Part shown: positions 50,800 through 62,352 of the stretch, in pieces | How positions within the stretch are numbered: position 1 is the first letter of the stretch | Layout of the letters: each line of letters opens with the position of its first letter | NCBI GenBank assembly: GCA_034509925.1 | Contig: CM067527.1 | Coordinates: forward strand, 13,384,501-13,448,500 | Source: Hirudinaria manillensis | Lineage: Eukaryota; Annelida; Clitellata; Hirudinida; Hirudinidae | Length of the DNA: 64,000 bases | Direction of reading: 5' to 3' | Position numbers and translations under genes: made by a program | The notes under the pieces: model-generated | The model's database searches: none | What the model saw: only the letters and a program-made list of their open reading frames with translations | Told to the model about the DNA's origin: nothing

Positions 50800-52239
50800 T
50801 TTGCCGTTCTCCCTGAGATGAACTGAGGTTAGTACAGGTATAACCAATGATTCTGTCATATTTTAATCATTGTTATTATTATTATTGATATAGTTATTAT
50901 TATTATTATTTTAACGTTAGAATAGTTAATGTTATGTTTCTATTAAAATCAGTTCCTTTTTCTGAATTTCAGATAATTCATGCTAAGAGCAAAATCCGAA
51001 ATCAAGCACAAAAAATGGAAATATTTGGATTGGAATTAAAAACCAAATTTCCATTTTGTTGTCGAGAAATCGTCTTTAAAGTAAAATTGTACAAAAATGT
51101 CGTGTCTACCTCGTTCGTATAGCAATGATAAAAGTTAATAGTTGGCTTTGAGGTTTAAAGGAAATTTTTCAATATCGGTGGTTCTTTCATAAATTATGAT
51201 ACACAATAAACAAAGGAAATAAGGCTATAATTGACTATTGGCCGATTTGATTACATTACTGCAAGAGGCCGTTATAGCAACAGCCGTTATGTGTCGTGTT
51301 CAAAACCCAGCCTGATCCGCCTCTTAGGGTATTGGTGATATTCAAATGTAGCGATCGATTAAGCGCCATTGCATGTCACGTAAGATATTCCTATTAACGA
51401 TATAAAGATATTCTCAATATCTGCTAAATGCAAACTCAATCAAACTAGCTAATTATTGTTTGATTTGATGAAGTTTATTTAAGAAATTATATTTTGATAT
51501 TAAAAGATATCAAACACGAATTAGATTATCCATCCACAATCCACAATCAATTGATTATTAATAAATTTTTTGGCGCTAATGTTTTCTGATATAAAGAAAA
51601 ATACGTACAAAATAATATTATAATAAATCAACCAATTTATAAACTTGCGGACTATTTTACTTGATGTTATTCATTTTCAATTAAGACATCATCGGCTTTT
51701 CAACAGGTACTTTATTTCTGCCAATTATAAATTATTAAATTTTAAAGACTTTTTTTTTTAAATATTATTTAAACTTGGCATTCAAATGCCAAAGGTTTAA
51801 GTATTTCCATAAAAAACATTTGAAATTTGACCTTTGGAATGCCTCACCAATTCAAAAACTATAATGGCGTCAATTCAGAGAAATCGTGCTGGTGATCTCG
51901 AACCTCATAATTATCATAATAAACACATAATAAATAAATGAATAAATAAATAAGTAAATAAATAAGTAAATAAATATGTATTTATAACACATTACTTCTG
52001 GAACCAACAAAAACAAAATTAGCATATTTTACCTACTTAATGTTAATAAAGTTAGTCAGTTTTAGTAAAGTTTTGAAGTGTTAAACCTCTTGGGAGATTT
52101 ATTCCAAAGTGTTTATGTCACAGTACTCTGACGAATTGACAGCATTTGCATTAAAAAATAAATATAATTCAAACATTGCTGAAGAGATTCTAGAATTTCT
52201 ATTAAAGGCCTGCTTGGAAGTCCTATCGTAATTTTCAAA
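50800..52239. other. Spacer between metalloprotease genes 3 and 4
   Basis: No exon recognised; short AAT and TAAA runs. Confidence 0.4.
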
Positions 52240-55200
52240 ATGAGATTCTCATCATGTTTAGCGTTTATTTTATTCCTTTTGCCAGGAAGAATTGCAGGTG
52301 CAGATTTTTATTAATATATTATAATAAATAAAATATTATTAATTTAATATCGCCGTTAATTTTAAAATGTAATTGCGACCACTAGAATATTGCAAAACAA
52401 TTTGGATAGATTGTTTAAACAAGTCTTGCAAAAGAAAAGTAATTTCAATCTTAAAAGAGTTTTAATACATTGTAAAAAAAGTAATTATTCAATTAAGCTA
52501 AAAAAAAAATTGAAACAAATGGTAGTGTTGGAGTCTTTACTTCTGTTCAGGAACACAGAATGTGATTTGGACGAACAGTTCTGGATCATCGCCAATGCAA
52601 GACAATCATCCTTCTTTACCTAACAACGTAGTACTCACTCTGACGTTACAAAACGAAACTGTGGAACTCAAACTGTCCAAAAAGCGAGACGACGACTTTG
52701 ATGACATCCCTATCATCTTAGGAGACGATGATACAGTCACAGTTTGGCAAAGAAGCAGGGCTGAGGTAGGATTTCGAGTGATTATGAACAAGTTTTTAGT
52801 AAGTAATTACTTAACTCTAGTAATTAATTATATGAATTAATAATGAAAAACTTGAAATACACGAGTTAAATCATTTGTTGGATTTTTTAAATTTAAATTT
52901 TTAATTAATTCTAAATAGACATTTAGCATGTACACTGACAAGTCGAAGAGTGCTTCCTTCAGTTTGGCTATAAAGTCTGAAAATGGAACCGATGTTGCAG
53001 AATACGTGAGAAATGATTTCAGAATTTATACAAAATATTTGATAAATACTATTTTATCAGTTAATCAATTAAGATAAATTAAAAGATAAATAATTTCGCA
53101 AAAGTTTAATTCCAACAAAATTTACAATAAATTTAAGAAAATAAATTGCAATTCACTCTAATATTTCAGTACGGATCATTCGAGCACAAGGGCATTAAGT
53201 ACAGCTTATTACCGAAACAATACTTGGATAAATCTGATAAAACTATCAACTTTATTAACGTATTTCTCAACGGAACTCAGCATATCATTTATGAAGATAA
53301 AAGTGAAGAAGGAATAAATTCGACACAAGACATAACTGGTATGACACTCGGATAATGATACTTACGTTTCATTTGCATTAACTATATTTATGTTTAATTA
53401 TGTTATATTAAACGCATTAAGTGAATAATAAAACTTTAATAAAGGAATGATTCACAAGCAAATATGGCCGACACTGTCACAGATACAATTTCTTTTTCAG
53501 CAAATGACTTTATTAAAACACCGAACATTGAAGATGGAAAATCTTCAGAAAAAAGTAAAACTGTTTTATAACTTTCAATATTACTAACTTTAGCTATTTT
53601 AAGCTATCGTAATTATTTTGAGGGGATAATGTTATTATCCAATATTTTTAATAAATGCATTACTATTAATAAATTAATTACGTAATTGTAATATATAGCT
53701 CGTAATACTGTTTTATTCATTTATAACCATTGCTGTAATTATATTATTAGAAGACGTAAATAATTATTAATAATTAGATACAAACATAAATTATTATCAT
53801 GATATGATTCACTTCCGGAACACCGAAGCAAATGACACTTGAACGTACTTGAGATTTTAAAATAAAAATCATTTTCAAGATTTCAGTTTTAAATTACAAA
53901 AAAAAAAACAGGAAAAAAAAACAAAACAAAATAAAAACAGGTTTTAAAGTTAATAAATACATATTTCAGTGAACAGTTTCAATACTTCAACAAGATCTTT
54001 GAGGAAGAAAAGATCTCCATCTTTGAATTTAGTGGTTGATTTAATGGCTATAATAGATAACTCAATGTACAAAAAGTGAGTTTTATAATGCAAGATTATA
54101 TATACAATTATTATTATTATAAAATAATAATTTTTTTTTTATAATAATAATGATAATAATGATTTAATTTTAATATTAATATGAGTATTACGTATTTAAC
54201 AATATTATTATTATTAATTAATATCGTTTTATTTAATTATGACACAAATAGCTGTTCGTAAAACAAATTATTATTTTAATTTCAAATAATTTCATTGTAA
54301 AAGATTTATAATACAAAGGACAGTTATACATTTCGACAAAGAATAATAAGTTTTTTTTTTTCATATTTACCTAAAATCAAATTATTATTATAATCTTAAA
54401 ATAATATCCAGCCTGGTGTTCTAGAAAAAAAAAACATATTCGTGTATTTCTATTCTAGGTGGCTTAAACTGAATAATGGACGTAAAAACGAAGCCATTAA
54501 TAGAATGCGATATTATTTGGCAAACATTATTAACGGGGTCTGTTTAACTTGTTTCCATTAATTAAAATTTATTAATTCATAATTATTTAATAATTTATTA
54601 AGAAATTGTTTTTAAATAAAAATGGCATTTTTGACGTATTAATGTCCGAACTTATTCTTATATTGTTATTGAGAGGATTATTTTGAAAAATAACATTAAA
54701 TTTCAGATAAATAACGTTTACACCTCAATGGAAGTATACCAATTGAGGCTTGAAATTGTTGGCATTTTCGTAGCCAAGGCTAGCTGTTTTAAACTGTTTT
54801 TTTTTAAATTACGTTAAATATAATTATATAATATATCCATTAAGTGAACTTGATTTTCTGTTGACAATGCTGCTTGTTTCTGTTTCACTCTATTTTCTGT
54901 TGTCTAACGCTATTACAAAATGTGTAAATGGTCATCGGATGACTCTTCATTTTGTTTAGAAAAATAAATAAATTTAACAATTATAGCCTTGCATATTTTT
55001 TTAGGTAATAGTTTAATAATTGATGATATGTGATTTATTATTGAAATTCATCTCGCAATCTTGTAAACTCATGCAAATCATGCGGATTGCTATACCAATA
55101 AAAAATGTAAAATAAACAGCATTTGATATTTATATATATTTTAAAATCATCCTATTCTTGCATGCTATTACAATTAATTAAGCAAACATATTTGTAGACA

Positions 55201-58200
55201 GAAAAGCAGTCACCGTACTTTGAAAATCCCAGAGCAAAATCTTACCTGGATAATGACAGAATTAATCTTAACGCGGCACTGGATGATTTCAGCGATTGGG
55301 TTTCGAAGCACACACTCGAGAGGGGAGAATTGCCAACTAAGGAGAGATTTCTACAAGAACATGATGTTGCTGTTGCGTTTACTGAGTGAGTCCTTTTTCC
55401 GTAACCCAAAAAAATAAATTTAAATTAAAACGTTGTGTTTTCCATTTTGTCTACTGTGTAAAAACAGCAATTTATAATGATTTATATACAACATAAGTGA
55501 TTTATAATAATTATTATTATAATAATAATTAATTATAATAATAATAATTATAGTAATAATTAATTATAAGCTATCACGAAAGTCCGAGACAAGGTTTGGC
55601 CAATCTTGGTACCGTCTGCGGAGTCAAATCCCAAGCAATCGTTCACGCCAGAGGACATCATGGCACTATCTCTACAGCAGCTCATGAAATTGCTCATGTG
55701 TGAGTGAAATTTGAATGTCCTTACAACTTGATTACTTGATTAAATACTTTTTTTTTAAATTGTATAGACTATTTCTAATAAAAATTATTAATTATAAGCA
55801 TGTTGATATAACCTATTAGGTTAGGGAGCAATCATGATGGTGACGGTAATGATTGTAAGCAGACTGATCAGTACCTCATGGCAGCAATGATGAGTCACAC
55901 AAAGTTAGACAACTGGAATAAATTGTCGAGATGTTCGATTGATGACATCGTAAAGAAAGTCAGAGAATTGGAGAGGTAGAATGAATGGTTTTCATGGCTT
56001 AATACCAGTCGTTAGAAAGATTATATTCTAAGGACTCCATATTTTATTATCTACTTATTAACTTTAAAGATAAGAAATTTGAATAAACATTTAAACAATA
56101 ACTTCAATTTATTAATAACTTTTAAAAAGATCAGAAACCGTTTCAATTGTAAAATCTATTGACCATTAGTTTGTTTAACTATTGTCTTATTTAACTTCAC
56201 TAAATTTACCAAATTAACTTTAATGATATGATAAAATGTGATGTGATATGACATGATATGCATGAAGGAGAGGCGAAAACTGCTTAGATTCCTCGAAAAA
56301 GCACAGAAAAAGACTGAACCTCGGCGCCTTCCTGGAACCCAATCCAGGTGCCCGATTCGGACCAGACGAACAGTGCAAACTAAAATTCGGCGAAGGATAC
56401 AAATTCTGTTCGGTACGAAACTTAATTCAAATAATTTCTATAACAAAACTAGAGAAACACTAAAATCTAACCCCTGAAGGTTCTAAACTTAATGTGTGAA
56501 GCATTTCAAAAGAAATTTCTATTTCTCCAACCACATTTACATTTAACTAATGATGGGTTGTTATTTTAGAATGGCAGAGACACTCACTTGACTATCTGCA
56601 GTAAACTGAGCTGTCTCAAAATCGAAGAAAGCGGTTGCTATAAAGCTTATCCGATTGCTCTCGATGGAACACCTTGTGCCAAAGGAAAATGGTGCATGGA
56701 GGGGAAATGCGTGTCTGGTGCTCCAGAAAAACCTGACGATAAAGGTAAGACAAAGAAATAAATTTTTGCGATTAGTTCTATTCTATTCAATATGGCCAAT
56801 TTTGAGCAAATCTCGAGGCACTTCCACATCAGGTGTTTTCATCTTGTAGATACCTGCCACTTTGGAGACAAATCAGACATATTTAGGCTCAACGATGTTC
56901 CAACCCGTTGCAGTGACTTTCTAAAAGAGCCTAGTATGTGCTATCAATTCGACAGCTGGTGCTGTGAAACATGTGAAAATATCAAAAAGGAAAAAAGTAT
57001 TGCACTAATCTTTTATATTCGAGTGATTTCAAATATACCAAATATATTATGCAAAGATAACTTCATTATTAATTATGATGCTTTGGTGAATTTACCGACT
57101 AATTCACTCCAAACAGATATTCCTCTTGCAAACTGTCTCTATGGAGACAGGGGCATGATCTACAACTTGGGCGAAAAAAGCTACGGTTGCGAAATAGTTT
57201 TTCGGGATCCTGATATATGTCTCAATCCCCACAATGTTGAACACTGTTGTGAAAGTTGCAGTAAAATAAAAAAGGATTCAGAATCAACTGGGACAAATAT
57301 AGAGAGACAATCACCGACTGGTTGGAACATCTTGAATACAAGTTCGTTTCAGCATGTTCATGTCATCAATTTTTAAAAGATTTATCTAGTGCTTTGTTGA
57401 GCCAAATTATTTTTAATACTGTCAGATGTTTTGTTCCTAACTAACTTTGGTCCTGTTTAAAATTTAAAAGTTAAATTCGATTTTCTAGAGTGTGAGGACG
57501 AAGACAGCGTTACTTACGGTGACAATGAAATTACTTGCGTCTCCCTGCGGAAAGATCCAGTCAAATGCTACGACCTGGAACAACATTGCTGCAAAACTTG
57601 CTCCGAAGCTAGGAATAACAGAGGTCGGTACATCTCATTCCATTAGGAGTCATTAACAAAACTGCCGAGAATCGTCTTTAATCCATCGCTTTAATGTAAG
57701 TAAAATTTAACATTGAATACAAAAATCATTTCAGATCCTAACTGCTCTTATGGAGACAGAGGTGTAACCATTCTGATGGGTTATAAGAAATACGGATGCG
57801 AACTTATTATGCGCCGGCCCGATCTTTGTGAAGATCCTTTATACGAGAAAAATTGCTGTGAAAGTTGTGCAAGAGCAAAGAAAGCTCTCAGATCGACAAC
57901 AAAAGCACCAGGAAGAAATATTGAGATGCCTAAGAAAGGTAGTCAATAAATCTATGAATAAAGTGGCGTATTGAGAAACGTAATTGTAAAAGTAAAAATG
58001 TAAACAATTGAGTCGAGGCGGCACTTTTAAGTAGCTATTTAAAATATTTAAATTTATCTTCTAGATACATGTATTGATCAAGAATATTTGACACGCGATG
58101 GGAAAGAATTTCATTGCGATTCCCTTCATCAAAGACCTGACCTGTGTCATCAGATGAGCAAATATTGCTGTCAAACGTGTGCCAAAATACAAAAAAATAA

Positions 58201-58664
58201 AGGTTGTAAACGCACTGGTTTTACTTTATTGTTTATTTTGTTAATTTATATTTTTTAATTGAAAAATAAAGTTATTTTAAATTTTATTATGGTACGTATT
58301 ATTTAGTTGCTTTTTGAAAAAAAAATAAAGTTATTTACTTTCTTAACCAATTTAAACCATCTTTTCGATTTGAAGTACTTATATAGTACTTATAAATTCA
58401 CTTTTCTCAAGTACAAATTAATGCCAACCAAGTTTTATCGAAACATACGTCCGTGCTTTAAATTCAGTCGCCAAACTCGGGCCAAAATGTCCCTACGGAG
58501 ACCACTACGTAAAGACAAAAGTTAATGGTAAAGAATTGGGCTGCTCGGCTTTGGTAAGTTGGAATCCAGTGGTCTGCAGGGATGACCAAACAGCTAAATT
58601 CTGCTGTGAATCATGTTCTGGTATCAGAGCTGGTCGTGGAACCACTTTCCTTGACACGAATTAG
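52240..58664 (+). CDS. Secreted M12B metalloprotease with six PLAC-like modules
   Basis: Nineteen exons give 892 residues: 52240-52297, 52551-52765, 52919-53005, 53170-53338, 53501-53554, 53970-54075, 54459-54537, 54707-54778, 55198-55385, 55571-55699, 55820-55975, 56268-56412, 56570-56744, 56850-56996, 57117-57341, 57489-57623, 57735-57938, 58065-58202, 58468-58664. The signal peptide is MRFSSCLAFILFLLPGRIA. The prodomain lacks cysteine and has fewer linker exons than the other three genes. The furin-like site is RSLRKKR (203-209). The zinc motif is HEIAHVLGSNHD (H381, H385, H391) with Met-turn YLMAAM. A cysteine-rich domain (ALDGTPCAKGKWC) and six alternating six-cysteine modules follow (CCETC, CCESC, CCKTC, CCESC, CCQTC, CCESC). 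The intron after exon 8 begins GCTAGC, a second GC-type donor at the same place as in the third gene. Confidence 0.91.
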
Positions 58665-60609
58665 TAAAGGTTATGCGCTAATTCACAACAGGTAAATTTC
58701 TTTTCAGTTTATTAAGATTTTAATTAAATTCAATGTTTTATAATTAATTCTGTATATCTTAGACCACTCTCGTAAATGGAAGATTTTTGATCGGAAGGAA
58801 AATTCAAGTCAGGATTGTTATATTTATTGAATTGATCGTAATTGAAACAAGTTGTCGGATCTTTTCTGTTTCTTGAATTTAAAATGCACTTGAAATAAAA
58901 ATCACGACGATGATCTTCGTAATCAGAAACTCGATAGCTCATCATAAAACCTAAACAACTCAAAAAAAAAAAGACACAACTGTAATCGCAAACAAAAAAG
59001 ACATTATTATTATTATTACATGATTATTATTATTATTATCATTATTATTATTATTATTATTAATAGGGAATGAGATCATAAATCATTAAATGTAAAGCAG
59101 TGGATAAGTTTTTTGAACATGCGTCCTCAATTTCCTTCATTGGTTCATCGGTACTGTGAAAATTCATATCCGCATTTTAGTCTTTGAGTGTATCTTGAGA
59201 ATTGATAGACAAAAAGCAATTCACAAGGACAACTTTTGTATATTTTCAAGTAGGATTTCAAGAGTTGGATAGGGTTAGGTTGAAGTCTAGGTGGGTTAAG
59301 AATGGTCTAGGCAGTTATTTGCCAAAGATCCCCGCCTGCGCCTATGGCCGATTGTCAATTTTCCAACGTTTATATTTAAAATATTTCACGAGATGGCAGC
59401 TTGGATTAGAACTTTCAGCTAACGTTCAATGGCAGTCATTGAGTGATTAGAAAGCATTATTAGAAAACTATTTGTATTGGCATTGGTGCTTCCTTTTTCA
59501 AAGATTGTTAACTTTGCTGATGTTTATTTACAATCCTAGCAACGTTTTGTTGTTCGGAGGTCAGATATTTTGACCCTAATTTTTGTTCCTGCGTTAAAGT
59601 TAACTCATTATTCCGGTTTTGATTGTCTTTGTTTTAAAATGACTCAACAAAATCTCTCAACAACTTCAGGGTAAAAAAAACCACATATGCAGAATGTGAC
59701 AATTCACTGCAGATGGGATTGGTCTCTTCGAAAGATGTTGGATTGATCTGTTTATGATCAGTCTTGTCACAGCTGGCCGGGTTGTTGCTTTGCTTTGCGT
59801 TGTTAAAGTTTGTTTGCATCATCACTGATTACAGAGGCTACTAGTCGCTCGAGTTTCTCAGTGAGCAAAACGTGAGTTTAAGTTGGTGAATTTATGATTT
59901 CATTTGGCCGGATCTCTAATAGTTACCTCGTCCTGTTGATGTTTTTGAAGTTATCGAGTAAAAAGCATTTCCTGTCGCGACGCTTCTCGACGAGTTATGT
60001 GTAGTGTTCGCAGCCCCGTTCTTGGAAATTAGCGCTACATAAATGGAACGAGCCTCTGGTTGGGCAAATGGTGCTAATTAAATTTAACTACATATATGCA
60101 GCCCCTCTGTGTGTTTTTAAAATTTATTTTTAGATGTTTGGAAATGTTAAAATAAATAAATGGCTTGGATACACCATCTATTGTGATCGCTTCTGTACCT
60201 AAAACTTCGGTTGGTTCGAATGCTAAGAGAAAAAGTTGGACGAGTGATGCGCAATATCTTCATTAATTTCAGCGCGTTGATAAGGCTTTTTAAATATGAA
60301 TTTTATAGGTCAGGTGACTAGGAAGTCTAATTATTTTGGTTAAAAAATAATAATTAATTATATTTTTTACATTTTAATAAATAAATATATATAAATCAAA
60401 ATTTATGATATATTTATATTTATGTACTTACATAAAATCAAAATGAAAATAATTGATTACATCTCGTCCCAAAATAAATCATTTTTTAAGAACGAAGAAG
60501 AATAGTGAATAAAAATGTCAATCGAAGAAATAAATACTCTAAATGAGCTTTAAAAAAAGCGTTAAACATATACTTGTACGTGTACGTGTACATATTATCA
60601 ATATAGACA
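58665..60609. other. Spacer, no gene recognised
   Basis: Contains an ATT microsatellite at 59003-59064. Base composition becomes less AT-rich from about 59300 but no supported exon was found. The 82-codon frame at 59202-59450 has no splice context or family signal. Confidence 0.4.
59003..59064. repeat. (ATT)n microsatellite
   Basis: Near-pure ATT units with small interruptions. Confidence 0.9.
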
Positions 60610-61758
60610 ATGGAAGAAGAACCTTTAGCCAAAGATCCTGCAACCAAACCTGAAAATTACAGCTCAACGGAGACGCAAGAGACCGAAGTGGAAGAGAAAG
60701 AATCAGAAGAAAGTAAAGAAAAGAAGAAGAAGAAGGAAACTGAGAGCAGCAGCAATGACAGCGATGGAGGAAACAAGGTTGACTTCGTGCCTGCAATCGT
60801 TCTGTCGTGTCTCAGTTTTTGGCTCTGCGGAATTCTATTCGGAGGAATAGCTTTCATACTTGCAAGTCAGTTTGTCTATGACTAGGACTGCCTTTCTACA
60901 ATTTATCGTGGGACACAGATATATTAGTATATATTAATGTCCCTATACTGATATATTAATATATATCAGTGACCCTAGAATATATATTATAACCAACTAA
61001 TGCTCAAATTTTGTGATTCTGATATTTTGGGTACACTGCATATTCGCATAGAATGCAAGATTACTTATAAAATCATTTATGTAGCTCAGCTTATCTATGG
61101 CGCTCCTCTTTGGAAGTATAAATACAGGCTGCATTCCCGAACGTTTATTTTTGAAATAATTCTCTTTTGACATAGACACAGATGTCTGGATATTGATATT
61201 TTTTTCATTGATTGTTTTCATATTTCAAGCAGCTACTGAAGTTGCTGGTTGCTGGTTGTTTATTGTTATCGTCGATCAGATTATAAGGGACCTTTATTTG
61301 CTTGATAAATATTGATGGTTGATAAGATGGGTTTTTTTTTCCATTTGAAAATATATAAATTTATTAATTAGTATTATTGCATATTTAATCTTAGATTAAA
61401 AGTTATTTTAAAAAATATTTTATGCAGTGAAACTGTTAATCCTAAATCCTAGATTCGAATTCATCCGCTTTTCTAAATTAGTTATTCTCAAGTTATCAAC
61501 CAAATTCACAACTTAATATTTTTCACAAATTAATAACATTACTATTAAAACATAACTAAAAAATAAAGCAACATTTCCGCATTTTCAGTCGTTGGCAAAC
61601 GCAAGGCCGACTCTGGCAATCAGGAAGAGGCTGGTCGTCTGAAGACTTCCTCGCTGGTCCTTTCAATCATTGGCATTGTCTTGGGTTTGGTCGGGGCCAT
61701 CGTGGTGCTGGTCCTGCACTTTACCGTTTGGCAGAACCAGAAGCCAATTCATGGATAA
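60610..61758 (+). CDS. Dispanin / CD225-family small membrane protein
   Basis: Two exons, 60610-60865 and 61589-61758 (phase 1, GT–AG), encode 141 residues. A long hydrophilic N-terminus rich in Glu, Lys and Ser (residues 1-55, including KEKKKKKE) precedes VDFVPAIVLSCLSFWLCGIL, a first hydrophobic segment. A basic loop with GKRKADSG, then a second hydrophobic segment (SIIGIVLGLVGAIVVLVL) and a short tail follow. Two membrane segments joined by a short polar loop with G-x-R/K and an Ala/Gly-rich second segment are the CD225/IFITM-like arrangement. Family members act in membrane fusion control or vesicle traffic; the role here is unknown. Without the second exon the first would end after FVYD, which lacks the conserved half. 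Confidence 0.78.
60925..60990. repeat. AT-rich inverted repeat in the dispanin intron
   Basis: CTGATATATTAATATATATCAG is close to a perfect palindrome, flanked by related TATATTA and GACCCTAG/GTCCCTAT stretches. Confidence 0.6.
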
Positions 61759-62352
61759 CGAAAATGAAGAATGGAATGAAGAAAGCGTGGAGGAAAAATT
61801 TGCATTGGAAATTATAAACGATCGGTTTAAGAAGAAAATTATTTTATAGTTAGTTTAATAATATTTTACCCGATTAAAAAAGAATTAATTTTTTTATCGT
61901 TTTTTTTTCTTGCTTTTAATTCGAATCACTTGAATTGGAATGATTTTCAACTTTAAAAAGAATAAAACATTTGTAGATCTTACAAGCTTGCGCTTTCTCT
62001 CCTAAAAAAAACATTATTATTTGTAATATATTCTTACAGGTATATAAAAATATTTATTATTTTGAAAATTACTTAAAGTTAACTTATTAGCTGGTACTAT
62101 TCCAGTGCGAAGGAAACAAAGCATAAACAAGGATCAGGTATGCTTCTGATCAGAGGGTGCATTACACCTTCCAGTATAAATTTTTTTTAATTTCTCGGCC
62201 TTTTTGACACGAGCGTTCTTGATGACCCTTTCTAATTGTTATGTGAGGGAATTCCTATAAAAAGAAACAGATAAAATTCCGAAATTAGGTATTTCTCTAT
62301 TCATATTCACAAGAAAGCCATTTTAAATTGTATTACTGGAAATTGGAAATTC
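61759..62352. other. Spacer between the dispanin gene and the receptor gene
   Basis: AATAAA motifs at about 61961-61966 could serve as the polyadenylation signal of the dispanin gene. No other feature seen. Confidence 0.4.

Noticed and set aside
59202..59450. An 82-codon plus-strand open frame in the least AT-rich part of the spacer
   Set aside because: No signal peptide, domain or splice context, and no paralog in the window.
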